From: Rhododendron vialii
Lineage: Eukaryota; Streptophyta; Magnoliopsida; Ericales; Ericaceae
Assembly (NCBI RefSeq): GCF_030253575.1
Contig: NC_080566.1
Coordinates: forward strand, 32,399,001-32,463,000
Direction: 5' to 3'
DNA: 64,000 nucleotides
Numbering within the stretch: the stretch's first letter is position 1; each line of letters opens with the position of its first letter. Shown here piece by piece: positions 35,736 to 47,342 of the stretch. Below the pieces are notes generated by a model. It saw only the letters and a program-made list of their open reading frames with translations. It ran no database searches and was not told the DNA's origin. The translations under genes were made by a program, and so were the position numbers.

Positions 35736-36656
35736 CAGTGCCGGCCCCGACATTTGGGTTGCCCAAGCCCGACCTTCCGCTTGGTTGGCCACTCGAAAAT
35801 TATAATCGCAAGGAAGATTTGCAGGGAACTACGCAAGGAAAAATGCATTTGGGCTCATTCCGGGTCTCACAAAAATCTAGAAAAATATCCAAAAATTTTT
35901 GAATATTATTTTTTGGGGCCCTGTAAAAAATCAGCTCCAAGGGATATCAATCGGTAAGTATTACTTTTGAATTCGTTGGGGCGAAAGTGCTCAATTCGCC
36001 CATATAAATTCAAAAGTAACACTTACTAATGTCCGTTGGAGCTGATTTTTTACAGACCCCATAAAATAATATTAAAAAATTTATGGATATTTTTCTAAAT
36101 TTTTGTGGGACCTAGAATGGGCCTAAACGGGTTTTTCCTTATGTGGTTGTCTGCAAATCTTTATTGCGAATAACAGGGCTCGTTGCCCACTAGTGTTAAG
36201 TATAAAAAAAAGACATACAAGCAACAACAAAAAAAGGACAAAAACAAGATTATATTGTTCATTTAGCTTGAATTACATCATCCGTCCCTTCTCGTTTTGG
36301 CTATAGCATCCCTTTTCTTTTTTTCTTTTTATCTGATAGCCCTCCTAATTTTCTCTCTTAATAATTTGCCCTCCTATTTTTTTTTTATCTGTTATTTACC
36401 CCAGGTATGTAAAAACCTCTCTTTTACTCTCCTAATTTTCTCAAGTATCATAATTTTTTAAAGTAGGTGGAAACCATACATATTTACTTTTTAAAAAAAA
36501 TTTGTACAAAATTTTTTGGATGATGCCCCTAAATATATTTTTTGCTGAATTTCTATTTTTTTTTTGTATACATATAATTTTTTTTTTTTTTTGTTGCCCC
36601 TTGCCAGGGGTTGCCCGAGCTGGCCGGCTTGCGGGGCCTACCCCTAGCCGGCCCTG
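35736..36656. mobile_element. Non-autonomous hAT element
   Basis: The element has inverted ends (CAGTGCCGGCC on the left; GGCCGGCCCTG on the right, read across the terminal segment) and a perfect 8-bp target duplication, ATCATACC at 35728-35735 and 36657-36664. Both are hallmarks of the hAT superfamily. It is 921 bp long, without a transposase, and contains a separate large foldback at 35835-36140. Confidence 0.85.
35835..36140. mobile_element. Foldback element nested in the hAT element
   Basis: Arms of about 130 bp pair around the centre near 35985. Left blocks GTCTCACAAAAATCTAGAAA, AAAAATCAGCTCCAAGG and AAGTATTACTTTTGAATT recur in complement on the right. Confidence 0.75.
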
Positions 36657-36880
36657 ATCATACCCACTTTTAGAATTCAGGATGTCATCCGTTAAATATG
36701 AAAATAAAATCAGTCTTACTTTTTGAACTGCCTAATTAAAGATAAAGAATATTAATGCAATTCCACTAAGTTAGGAAACACAATTTATTTACGTATATGT
36801 ATATCATCATAAGAGGGTAAAAAGGATAAATGAAATTGTCAAAATGATGTAAATTAAATTAACTTGATGAAAACTTACAT

Positions 36881-37151
36881 TGTAACGACCCGCTCCATCT
36901 TTGTATAATATTGTCCACTTTGGATACCCAAAGCCCATAGACTTCCCAATAGGTCACCCATCTCTGGACTACCCCATGATGAACACGCTTGACTGTGAAG
37001 TTCCTATGCACTTTGGCCCACCCTCACAGCTTTAAAAGGCCTTGTACAAGTAAGAGGGATCTTTCCTTATAAACCGTGACTTGCCCCCTCCCGTCCGGAC
37101 GGAGCCTACCATCCTGCAGTACCGCCGACCACCGGAAAGCGGAGTGTCACA
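36881..37151 (-). mobile_element. Cassandra-like TRIM, solo LTR with 5S rRNA-like segment (fossil)
   Basis: Read on the minus strand this 271-bp block starts TGTGACA and ends TTACA, and contains a 5S rRNA-like stretch (36941-37005). Segments such as AAGCGTGTT, GATGGGTGACC and TGGGAAGTC match the internal promoter region of 5S rRNA in order. Carrying 5S-like sequence in the LTR defines the Cassandra family of terminal-repeat retrotransposons in miniature. Only one LTR is seen. The flanking 5 bases (TACAT/TATAT) agree in four positions. It is not a functional 5S gene. Confidence 0.82.
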
Positions 37152-37256
37152 TATATGGTCATATACTTAGAGCATCCTCAATGCACTCTCTACAAATGTC
37201 TTCTTTGGTTAAATAGAAATTCGATAAGGGAGGATTACAAAACTAGTTGGTTGGAC

Positions 37257-38002
37257 CAGGATGGCCATCTCGGCCAATCCATCCATATTCGATCCATTAT
37301 CCGTTCTGAACAGATCGGAGATTCGGAGATTTTTTCAGAGATTGGAGCGAATTTGTATTTATTTTTCAAAAAAATTCGAAGATCAAATCGGATTCAGAAG
37401 TAAGTCTGTCCCCACACCGATCCGCCCCGAATCCGATCCCCATCCCCGATCCGCCCCAATTTGTCCCCAAATACCCGAATATTGCACATATATACTCCCA
37501 CAACAGCTGCACACCACTCCCACTTCTCTCTCATCACACTTTTTTCCCAACTCCTCCCACTCTCTCCAACCCCGGTCCCTATGCTCGTCACGAAAATCAC
37601 GAAGCAAATTCGTTGATAGCGTCTGTTCTAGGGTTTGATTGAAAATTGAAAATTATTCTTCAAGCTCTCTCTCTCTCGATTTGTTGTGTTCTTATCTGAT
37701 CTGGACTGGCTCTGCGTTTACAAAATACGTGTTATATATGGGTTTTTTTTTTATAATCGAAATTCTGTTTTTGTTTATGATCGAAAACCTGTTTTTTTTA
37801 CTTTGTTTGATAAAAAATCTTTACTCTATTTGATCCAAAATTTGGTGTTTTTTTTTTTTTTTTCAAATTTGGATATCCGAATCTCCGATCGGATCTCCAT
37901 TCTCCATTCGGGATGGGAATGGATGACCGAAAATATATCCGATCGGAACGAATTCGGAGGATGGGTGGAGGGTTCGAATTCGGATATGTCAATACATCCC
38001 TA
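37257..38002. mobile_element. Probable hAT-like non-autonomous element
   Basis: It begins CAGGATGGCC and ends ATACATCCCTA. It is bounded by the similar octamers GGTTGGAC and AGGTGGAC (6 of 8 bases). The interior is full of GATCCG/CGGATC-type repeats. Unit 2 lacks it (GGTTGGACGG is contiguous at about 53085), which supports an insertion. Confidence 0.55.
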
Positions 38003-38083
38003 GGTGGACGGAGCAAACTGGAAACAAAAGTAAAGAACGTCAAGTCTTCAACTTCGTTTACCAAAAAAGAACGTCCACTTCTT

Positions 38084-38136
38084 GTCCCACATCGGGTATA
38101 GAGGAAAAGCTCCATCCTTGGAAGGCCATATAAATA
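38084..38136 (+). promoter_or_regulatory. Plant snRNA promoter (USE + TATA), U12 copy A
   Basis: The upstream sequence element GTCCCACATCG (38084-38094) exactly fits the plant snRNA consensus RTCCCACATCG. It is followed 34 bases later by TATAAATA (38129-38136). A spacing of about 33-34 bp is known to direct RNA polymerase II, as used for U1, U2, U4, U5 and U12; polymerase III snRNA genes have about ten bases less. Confidence 0.92.
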
Positions 38137-38162
38137 ATAAGGAGCTGTTAACAATTGAAACT

Positions 38163-38302
38163 TGCCTTAAACTAATGAGTAAGGAAAACAAAGCGAGCAG
38201 TGAGAGCTGCTCGCCGCGCATGACATAAAATTTGTTGCGCACGAATTTATGGAGGGGTTATAGGCTTGCCGAACGTAGAAGCTGCTTACTTTGCAGAACT
38301 CA
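38163..38302 (+). ncRNA. U12: U12 spliceosomal snRNA gene, copy A
   Basis: U12 snRNA pairs with the branch site of U12-type introns in the minor spliceosome. The first 26 bases, from TGCCTTAAACTAATGAGTAA onward, match human U12 with about one difference, and include the branch-site-pairing GTAAGGAA (38179-38186). A hairpin GCGAGCAG/CTGCTCGC follows, then an Sm-like site GAATTTATGG. The 3' terminal hairpin is CTGC-TTACTTT-GCAG, whose loop corresponds to the U11/U12-65K binding loop. The start lies 34 bases after the TATA start. The 3' end is inferred from the hairpin. A second copy lies at 53213. Confidence 0.93.
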
Positions 38303-38608
38303 TTTGTGCGGGCCTCTCAAACCACCAATTGTTCATTTCAGTTTTCAAAAAGAATTTTTCAAAAAATATCCCTTAGATTTTCTCTAGATTTCCTACTTTC
38401 AAATTTTTTTTTTCTATTTCTCTTTACTTATTATTCTTACTATATTTCAAAAAAAATTTCAAAATCCAAATCAAACACAGCATCGATCATTCTGAAACTT
38501 TTTCTCTCTCTTCACGTTTTATGTATGATGGGTTTTTTTTTTTTTTTTTTTCATTTGTTAAAACTTAATAATCTATTCTTACTCCTGCTCTAAATAACAG
38601 TCCATTTT

Positions 38609-38748
38609 GGATTGTTGTGCTACACAAAAAACTATCAAAGGACAAGCAAAAAACTATGAAAGGATAGGCAATTTGGGTGGATTGTTGTGTTACACAAAAA
38701 ACTATCAAAGGACAAACAAAAAACTGTGAAAGGATAGGCAATTTGGGA
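38609..38748. repeat. 70-bp tandem duplication
   Basis: Two adjacent copies of a 70-base unit (38609-38678 and 38679-38748), each starting GGATTGTTGTG and ending GGCAATTTGGG, differ at only a few positions. Confidence 0.85.
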
Positions 38749-39171
38749 CGAAAGGAGGATATCTTAATTGTCTATATCTCACAAATCCTAATTGTCTATA
38801 TCTCACAAATAGTGAAAAAGAACGAGCAATTTGGGACAGAGGAATTATATCTTAAAGAATTGGGGGAAAGGGATGTGTGCTTACATTAGCCCTTAAGCCG
38901 CCCAAGAACAGAAATCTGATCTGCTCAGTGCTCATACAGGTGGTGGTGTTAGGAAAGGGAAGGGGTCTGGTTCACCTGGGAAGGTGCAGCTAACAAATAC
39001 TTTGTCTACCACTGGCGACACCCACCACCATCGTCTATCACCACCACCTCCGGCGACTCCCCCTTCGGCCTCCTCCCCAGATCTAGAGAACAAATGGCAA
39101 CCCCCATCCCCAGAGGTGGAGTACAAGGTCTCAACCTGCGACCCCATCACCAGGGTCATTATCGACCACCA

Positions 39172-39177
<6 letters not shown>

Positions 39178-39209
<32 letters not shown>
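39178..39209. repeat. (CT)n microsatellite
   Basis: About 16 CT repeats, just after a GC-rich open stretch (about 38950-39176) whose coding nature is unproven. Confidence 0.95.
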
Positions 39210-39211
<2 letters not shown>

Positions 39212-40225
39212 ATTGTCGATGACCCCTACACTTTCAATCGATTGTAGACTTCAAGTTCACTGTAATTGAAACCATGAAAAAATTAGGGCTTGTGAAATTG
39301 GAGATTTTTTTGGTTCGAACCCTAACTATAAAATTGTGAAATCGATCTAGACTGTTAATACATAGGAAATTGCTTGGTCAAGCTTTTTGTGGATTTACGG
39401 ATCGAATAAAAAAAAAAAACTTTTTTGGATTTAGAGTGCTGACTGATTTTTACCATGAAATAAGCTTGTATAGGTTTGTGTTTCTCTCGGGAAATAAGCA
39501 GAAAGGTATACAAACATGGAAGTAAATGGTTACGAGGCTTGATTTCTTTTCTTAGAAAAGGTAACAGTTGGGCGGGGTGAGATTGGAGAATGATGATTTG
39601 TGTTATTCTTATATCCTTTTCTTGCATTTAAATTGTTTGGAAAAATGCCTCACAAGGAAGTAAATTGCTCCTTACAAATTGGATAATCAAACCATTGGTC
39701 ATGAGTCTCCAGAAAAAATAGACATGGTTCATTTCTATGATAGCTTTCTATTTAGGAATCTTCTGTTTCTGACTTTGTGCATGGAAATATAAGGGAGACA
39801 CTCCACTTCACTCCACTCTACTTGCATGTATGACGTGTTTGGATCATCAATTTGCGCTTTGACTAAAAAATGGTTGTTGGGAATCCTGAAATTTCATGGA
39901 TCACTAGTCTAATTTTTGGGCACAAGTCTATACCAATTTTCGCTAGATTGGGGTCTACGCGGACCTTATCAACTGGGCCCATCACAAAAAATTGGTGGCC
40001 CAACTCCAGTTTTTTTTTCCCCCTACGAAACGTTATGTAGAAAATAAACACATATATTATTCATTGAAAACTTATCTGGCTTAATCTATTATATTTTATT
40101 TTATTGAGCTATATAATTTACTCACAAATTTAAGAGCATTTTCCTTTTACTCTGGATTTGTATGAATGATCCACCACAGATAATATTAAAGAAAATCAAT
40201 TTACGTGCAATAATATATGGGGGAA

Positions 40226-40448
40226 GGATCTAGTCTAGTTGGTTTGGACCAATTTGATCCATTGTTTGCATCCGAGTCGTCCAAAAGTGTTTTGGACTGC
40301 TCAAATTTGTTCTAGATGTTTTGGGTATTTTGTAATAAAAATAAATCCAAACAAATCTGAGCAATCCAAAACACTTTTGGACGGCTCGGATGCAAACAAA
40401 TGGACCAAATTGGTCCAAATTGGTCCAAACTAAATGGACTAGATCCGA
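40226..40448. mobile_element. Foldback MITE
   Basis: Inverted arms of about 80 bp run from GGATCTAGTC through TTTGCATCCGAGTCGTCC to CAAAAGTGTTTTGGA, and recur in complement on the right. No coding capacity. Absent from the matching place in unit 2 of the duplication. Confidence 0.75.
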
Positions 40449-40469
40449 CCCCCAATAAATGATACGAAA

Positions 40470-40818
40470 ATCCTATTGGTACAGATGGTACCGTAGGAAA
40501 AATTTACCGACGGCCGATCCGAGCCGTCCAAAAATTAAAAAAAACAAAACTGAGTGGGCCTGCGCGAGAATCAACGGCATCCGAGGTGTGTAGGGTACTT
40601 GATCCGAGCACCCCTTTTTCGTCTATATATGTATATACGTGTATATACACGAAAAAGGGGTTCTCAGATCAAGTACCCTACACACCTCGGATGCCGTTGA
40701 TTCTCGCGTAAGCCCACTCGGTTTTGTTTTTTAAAATTTTTGGACGGCTCGGATTGGCCGTCCGGTGGCCGTCGGTGCATTTTCTCTACGGTACCATCGG
40801 TACCAATAGCAATACTCT
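40470..40818. mobile_element. Foldback MITE, family F, copy 2
   Basis: Inverted arms with the same core as copies at 9503 and 58188: CCGATCCGAGCCGTCCAAAA, GCATCCGAGGTG and the GCACCCCTTTTTCG turn region. The outer ends extend to CTATTGGTAC and GTACCAATAG. It is absent from unit 2 and lies directly beside a Helitron end at 40827. Confidence 0.83.
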
Positions 40819-40826
40819 AAATGATA

Positions 40827-41217
40827 CTAGCGGATGCTTGTGCCTAAAGGCACATCCAAACGAAATACAGTCCCAACTTAAATAAGTTGTCTATTCTACC
40901 TATCCAATATAACTACTCACTTTCTGCCTCACTTTAAAAAGCTCATGCCAAGGTAGAGAGAAGAAATAAAAAGACAATAATTTACAGGTTAATTATCAAC
41001 CCTCTTGAAATAATATCAACTTAAAATGGAAAAAATCAAAAGGTAATAAATTGAAAAGGAAAGTGTATATATTACTACAACATCAAGTCAAAGTATAATT
41101 TAAGGAAACATTCTCTAAATCGAACGGCTACGATCTTAGCTTGAGGGCGATCAACAGCTATAGAGATGCTCATATTTATATGTGTAGACAAAAATCGCTC
41201 TATTTTATAATATAAAA
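40827..41217 (-). mobile_element. Non-autonomous Helitron, copy 2
   Basis: On the minus strand it begins about TTTATATTATAAAATAG and ends with the hairpin GTGCCTTTAGGCAC and then ATCCGCTAG before T. It matches the inverted, MULE-split copy at 13416-15111 along its length. Unit 2 of the tandem duplication is contiguous across this site, confirming the right-hand boundary. No protein is encoded. Confidence 0.82.
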
Positions 41218-42429
41218 TTTTAGAGTATTGTTGAACCAAAGAAGCGCACACCAATCTAAATCTAAAACCAAACGACCATATAAGATCCAAATTAACTTCA
41301 AGGAGCAATATATGATTCAAACCCCAACTAATTAACCTAATGCAGAAAATAGAAATGGCAAATGGGCGGGTTTGAGCGGGTTGAAACGGGTTGTGGGTCA
41401 AATATATATGAGCGGGTCGAATATCGGTCCAAAAACAAATTGGTTGAAAAGTTGAAACAAGCCGGGTCGAATATGGGTCAAGCCAAACCCAAACCCGCCC
41501 AACCCGACCCATTTTCCTCCTCTTCTTTTTTTTTTTTTTTTTTCTCCCCCTTCCCCCTCTTTTCATCCCCCGCCCCCGATTTATCTCAATAAGGGGATTC
41601 AGAAAAGTAAAATTTTATGATTAAAACTCAATTTTTTTTGAATAAAAATGAAGCAATTAGAGGCTAAAAAACTTTAAAAAATCAGGTTTTTACTTTTTGT
41701 TCCATTTCCAAACAGTAATGTAACTTCGACAAGAAGTCAGAGGCCGCATCAAAGAATTGTCTGGAAGGCGATGATTGCACCAATTGTACAGTTTCGGTCT
41801 TTGTTACGTTCGCCGAAGCCATCGCTTAGGTCTGGATTAAAAAATCAAGTGACTTTTTTTATTTTTGTCTCTATTCAATTTTTTTTGTATTTGTTTGTTT
41901 TGCGACAAACTTTTTATCCCTATTAGTTCGTCTTGACGAGAGAATCAAAAAAGTTATTTTTTACTGGAGTATTTTCTTTCCCAATTTTATAGGGAAAACG
42001 AGACACAGTGATTAAAAACATTGAATACAAGTAGCTGGAAATGTAAAAAGAAAAACGTGACACAGTGATATAGAAAGGAAATTCTTTACTGGAGTATTTT
42101 CTTTCCCAATTTTAAATATACCGGTCCTCAGCTCATTTTCCTTCTTTTCCCCCTCTTCTTCAAACCTTTTTTAAAATTCTGTGTTCCACACTTGTTTACT
42201 ACCAGTCACAGTGATAGAGAAAGGAAAGAGTAGCGAGACATTAGGGTTTTTTTAAGTCCAGTCCATATTGAACCAATTTTTATTTCTTCCAGGCCGACCC
42301 TGTTTTGTCACCTCTTACCTGTTTAAGCCCACCCTATGTCAAACTCTACCCAAATAAGCCACATTCTAAGAGAAGTACCAAAAATACCCGTCTTTAATAC
42401 ATGCCAGAATATTCCGTTTTTACCTCTCT

Positions 42430-42720
42430 CTCCACCTCCGAATTGGCCATGGACACTGTCCACAAGATTCACGACGGCACTGCCTCCTCATCTCCACCGT
42501 TACCACTGCCGCGTCTCACGTCACTCCTCGAGGCGATGACATCAGATTAGCCATACACTTCCAATCGAAGATGAGGAAGATCACGCTTGCGATCACGGAG
42601 GGGCTCGGATCGTCACCGATCCAGATGGCTCTCAAAGACGAAGACGACAAGAGTTTGCTCAAACAGGCTAAGGATTTAAAGGCTTGGAAGAATCAGTGAG
42701 CTCAATGCTCCAGATTTTCT
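42430..42720 (+). pseudogene. Possible captured gene fragment in the hAT arm
   Basis: This GC-rich stretch differs sharply from its AT-rich surroundings and reads as broken coding sequence, for example MRKITLAITEGLGSSPIQMA followed by ALKDEDDKSLLKQAKDLKAW (overlapping) before a stop. Small non-autonomous DNA elements often carry such captured exons. The source gene was not recognised. Confidence 0.4.
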
Positions 42721-43701
42721 CTTCCGAACGTATGGGTGGAGGTGGAGATGATGGTGGTCGAGGGGCAATAGATTGGGGAGATACAGGGAGAATCAGTGAC
42801 TGCATTTATTTATGGTACAAAAAAAATACATAGAGATCGAAAGATTGTAGTATCAGTAGGTCTAAAAAGAAGATGATGAGAATATTGCTATGGTAATAAA
42901 AGTTTGGCATATTTTTCTTTCGTGCCGTGTTGTACATGAACTAGTACATGCCCGTGCCTGAAGGCACGTTCGAATGTAATTAGATCTTAAATCAATTATA
43001 TTGTTCTACCTGTCAATAAAATGAGTCCACGGAATTCAATGAGATGGAAACACTATGAAGAAAAACTATGAAATGACAAACCATTGTGAATTGGAAGAAT
43101 ACTGATCATCTTTCCCCAAATGAGTGCCATGAAGTTAAGAAAATGTAAAGAGAATAAAAGAGAAGCACGGGTTTCCGTTGTGAAAAAAGCACAAAGCTCA
43201 AGAACGGGTATCCTATAAAAAGAAGTCTGCATACTTTGAGAACATTTTTTCAAAGAGCAGATTGAGCGCATCTTGAGTATCTTCATCTTCTTCATCACAT
43301 TCAAAATAACCTCGTATCCCTATGCTTGTACCTATTTGGAGCACGAACAACACCGATGTTCAAGTACGTACAAGCACAGACACTAATATACTGTCTAGCT
43401 CCATTCTATTGGTACCAACAATACTAAGAAGAGAAATAATAGATTCCAACTGAAAATTTTAAATCCCTGGTGTTCTCTAATATAAAAAAAATTGTGTGTG
43501 TATGTGAGAGAGAGGCTTTTACCAAGTTTGCAAGGAGACGTGGTTTTCAGTCGCATTAATAACCTCTATGTCTGTAGCTTCATTAACCTAACAATGTAAA
43601 CATTTACTATAATCATCACATTATTATTGTAAAAAAACATATCCAAAATAATAAAAGACGTTTACCTTTTTGCATCATAGTGGTATCAATTGCAAGAAAC
43701 G

Positions 43702-44467
43702 CTACAACAAAACTTCTGAATAAACAATGTTTGTCATTGAATCTGACTCGTCCGTGGGTAGAATGACACGTATACGTCTAAAAGATGTACATCTTGATAG
43801 GGCGACATAAAGTTGTCCGTGACTGAAAACTGGTGTACGTAAATCAACCCCAACGAATTTCACTGATTGACCTTGCGATTTATTTATGGTCAAAGCGTAC
43901 GCCAATCGAACAGGAAATTGCCGTCTTGTCATTTGAAAAGGAAATTCAGATGAGGAAGGGGTCAAAGATATTCTTGGTATGAAGGCTGAATTTCCAAACT
44001 TTTCTCCTGTTAAAATTTGAACTTCAAGTATGCGAGAGGCACATTTCACAACCATAACCCATGTGCCGTTACAGAGTCCATCCTTCGGCGCAATGTTTCT
44101 TAGTAGCATAACAGGACAACTCGCTTTCAACTCTAGCTTAAATGGTGGTAGGCCGGGATCTAATGAGTTCAAGTACTCATTCGAGTATCGATTTGTAATG
44201 GTACGATCAATTTCATCATCTTCAGACATTTTGTCTGCCGCTAAATAAGTAGAGGCATCTCCAGGGAAAGTGTGCAATGAAGTGGCGTTAATAGCAGTAA
44301 CATCCTCATTTTTGGCCGAAAGGATGGTGGGCTCAGTTAAAACATCGGGGTCGACGTTGATGCCACATTCAGGCGAGGATAAACTGTAGATAGTAATTCA
44401 TTTAGATCTTGGCATTTGTGTATTGTGGATGGAAGCTTTACGATCTCCTCAGGATTAGTTCCAATCT
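43702..44467 (-). pseudogene. Helitron helicase, C-terminal exon
   Basis: This encodes the second half of a PIF1/RecD-like helicase: [34 protein letters not shown] and [19 protein letters not shown] (helicase motifs V/VI). The exon starts after an intron acceptor near 44468 (TTTGCAG), reading [12 protein letters not shown] first. A break between about 44280 and 44390 interrupts the frame. It is part of the Helitron, not a cellular PIF1 gene. Confidence 0.85.
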
Positions 44468-44565
44468 GCAAAGGAAATAAATAAATGCAAACACATATCA
44501 AATATGAGCATTTCAATAAAATAAAAGCACCATCATATAGTGAAACAGTTTGTCCAAAATATTAC

Positions 44566-45170
44566 CTCCATCAAGAAATCAGCAAAATTAGAATTTCTGC
44601 ATTCTTCGTGATTCAGACGCATATTCATATCCAAAGTCAAAACATGGACATGCTTCCAAAGAAAAGAGCGTCTCAGTGATGCGTTCACAATTTGCTCACG
44701 AACCCCTTTCGTCACAACGGGTAAGATTTGTCGGAAGTCTCCACCAAATACAACAGTACTACCCCCAAATGGCTTATCACTATCCCAAATATCCCTAAGA
44801 GTGCGATCGACCGCTTCAACACAATGTTTATGCTGCATAGGAACCTCATCACATATTATAAGCGTAGTCTCTCTAAATAGCTCTCCCTGTAACGATTGTT
44901 TGCTGAAATTACAAACAGAGTCGTCCAATACATCCAGTGGAATACAAAATGTCGAGTGTGCAATGCGACCTCCTGACAGTAACAACGATGCGATTCCAGA
45001 TGAAGCCACGGTGACAACAATATGGCCTAGACTGCGACATTTCAATGCAATCGTGTTGTACAAAAATGTTTTGCCAATTCCGGCACCCCCGCTCATAAAA
45101 AATACAGTTCCTTCGTTACCAAAGACCGAACCAGTAATTGCACCAAAAGCTGTGCGTTGTGCATTGTTAA
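44566..45170 (-). pseudogene. Helitron helicase, N-terminal part
   Basis: It reads LNNAQRTAF (Q-motif region), then [12 protein letters not shown] (Walker A), [11 protein letters not shown] (Walker B) and [11 protein letters not shown] (motif III), in the order of PIF1-type helicases. The right end is cut off from the Rep region by the insertion at 45171-45647. On the left it ends at an intron donor (GGAG/GTAATA, about 44565). Confidence 0.87.
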
Positions 45171-45647
45171 GGCCTTAGTTGCAGGAACTTTCAACTATGC
45201 CCATGTTTCTTCGACGGAAACACGTTTCCGCGTTCCTGTCGAAGGAAACTCCAAGAAACCCGACGCAATGACGACGGGAACTCGTTCCTTACCTATACGG
45301 GAACTTACATCCAAAAAACGGTTGAGAGACTTATGATTCAAGTTGCAATTGGTACCTTTAAAGTTGTTTTAATCTTGTTAATGAGCACATATGATATTAA
45401 CCTTCTAGAGTCATATTAATGCCCGTATCTTTTATGCCTACTTAATATGCACAAGAGCTCTATTGTGTAATCATGTGCTACAATAAAAATGTTGAAATAT
45501 AACTAGAAACTTATAATTTTAATAGTAATATTTTATGTGGTAGAATAATATTTTTATATTAACATTTAACAATATAAAATTCTAAAATATATTTATAATT
45601 TTAATAATTTTTCCTAACCGCCCCAGCTCCCGCTTCGTGTAACTAAG
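45171..45647. mobile_element. TIR element inserted in the Helitron helicase
   Basis: The insertion lies between the Rep and helicase coding parts. Its ends CCTTAGTTGC and GTAACTAAGG are inverted repeats, and GTTAAG occurs at both borders (45165-45170 and 45648-45653). Removing it restores the expected DSLN-NAQR continuity of Helitron polyproteins. No coding capacity; superfamily unclear. Confidence 0.65.
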
Positions 45648-47342
45648 GTTAAGACTATCAATCTGATTTTGTGCATCTGTCTGTTGGGCCTCAAATCGGA
45701 GTTGTTGATGTTCTAAGATTAGCCTATTACCAACTACTGCATTCCAATTCCCATTTGGATGTGGCATAGGTGGAAAGTCGAATAATGTCTTACCTGATTC
45801 TTGAAGCAATTGATTAAGAAGATACAAACCATAATCCTCAACTTGAGCCTCAGTTGGGTTTGAAATTCCAAATAACATATGAATCTTATATGCAAGATCA
45901 TCACATATATGCAATGAGAACTGTTTCCATAGAGCATATGGTTGTAATAGGGAGTATTGTGCGAGAATAATGCTAAACAATCTCCTCAGTTGGTATCCAG
46001 TTTTCATTATTGCAGCTTCCGTAAGACATTGTATCCATTCTTCGTCATCTTTCAAAAGTCCTTTTGCAACACATGCCGACTTGTATGTATCATGCAAGAC
46101 ATTGTCAACTGTCCTCAAACATTCAAAGGATTTCGGCGCTTTGACAACGGTAAGTTGCAAACGCATATAGAATTTCTCACCACAGTTAGGGCTAGCAAAG
46201 TACATTCTTCTAATAGCAAACCCCATTATCCTCGGCATCCATATCTTTTCCGTTTTTTTCCAAACGGAATGCTGAGGGAATTCTTGATAAGTGTAGGCGC
46301 ATGCATTAGGGTTGGAAGCATACCATGAAAAAAATTCAGTCAAAGTCGACTTCTGGTGAGCAGCTTTAGCTCTTATTGACTCCAACATTTCATTTGGATT
46401 AAAATTAACACGATGCATTCCCGGTAAATGAAGGTCTAGTCGCATAACTGTGGGTACTTCTTCATGTAAATGATGACCAAAAATTCTACAAGCAGCCTCT
46501 GGTGGTCCAATGTACCTGCCATCGAGATATTGTTGGATCTCATTTATTGATCCCAACACCATTGTTGCGCAATCGTAACCCTTATAGATGTACTTATGGA
46601 TGTACTTGACACATCTCATTCCTGCACAAACCTCAACATTAATATGGCAATTAAACTGTCTTGAAAGATATGCATTGTATGGTACGACATCTCTATTGTC
46701 AACCGGTTGCCCCTTCACGGTGTACACCTGATCAATTTTGCGGCGACGATAAATGGGATATCCATCTTCGTCCATGCTTGTAGCAACTACAAAGTCCCGA
46801 GGGTATCTCTTAGTGCATTTGCCATTTTCCATACACGGTGCTTGAGGATTACATGCTCCACACGGTCCATGCACCATACAACACTTAACTGTTTCAAAAA
46901 GTTCAGGATCATCTTTTGGATCTGGGAATTCCGCACATACTAAGTTGTCTACTTGGGCACATGTCCGAATTTTATCCGGCCCTTTAAGGAATAAAAGTGC
47001 GTGCATATGTGGGAGGCCTCACTTTTGAAACTCAATTGTGAAGACATGTGCAACCTTCTTACCAAACATTTTATTTGTTTCTATTTCCCTCATCAAAGCC
47101 CTTCTTTTTAGTTCAAAAACACGGACAACTAAATCAGGACGATCAACAGCTGTTTGACGGGGTAGCAAAGCTGCGGTAATCTCCGGCCACCTTGGATTTG
47201 CAGTCATCGTGAGGAAAATATCAGGGTGCTGGTTGTATCGCCTGATAACCATCGAATCTTGAAAGATTTCAAACATATGTCGAGGACTGCCGGTAAATGA
47301 AGAGGGTAAGACGACTCTCTGTCCAATTTGATTAGGTCCCAA
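45648..47342 (-). pseudogene. Helitron Rep nuclease region
   Basis: This encodes the rolling-circle replication initiator with the HUH motif (GLPHMHALLFLKG). Downstream come CMVHGPCG, CTKRYPRDF, VVPYNAYLSRQFNCHINVE and KYIHKYIYKGYD, all typical of Helitron Rep. The Rep cuts and joins single-stranded DNA at the element ends. A TGA at 47020-47022 stands where Arg is usual (FQK-stop-GLPHMH), consistent with a CGA-to-TGA transition just before the HUH motif. The Rep is otherwise open for about 460 codons. Confidence 0.88.

Noticed and set aside
36941-37005. 5S rRNA gene
   Set aside because: Only part of 5S is present and it is enclosed by TG...CA borders of an LTR, as in Cassandra elements.
38048-38242. 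Antisense open frame over U12 copy A (and 53059-53292 over copy B)
   Set aside because: They are shadows of the U12 RNA and its promoter. The proteins have no motif, and the similarity between the two only reflects the duplication.
38950-39177. GC-rich first exon (HHHRLSPPPPATPPSA, then EVEYKVSTCDPITRV) before a CT repeat
   Set aside because: No family recognised, no downstream exon found, and the sister sequence in unit 2 does not keep the frame. Low-complexity proline codons could arise by chance.
44533-45096. Cellular PIF1 helicase gene
   Set aside because: It lies between Helitron Rep and the Helitron 3' terminus, on the same strand and in the usual order, so it belongs to the element.
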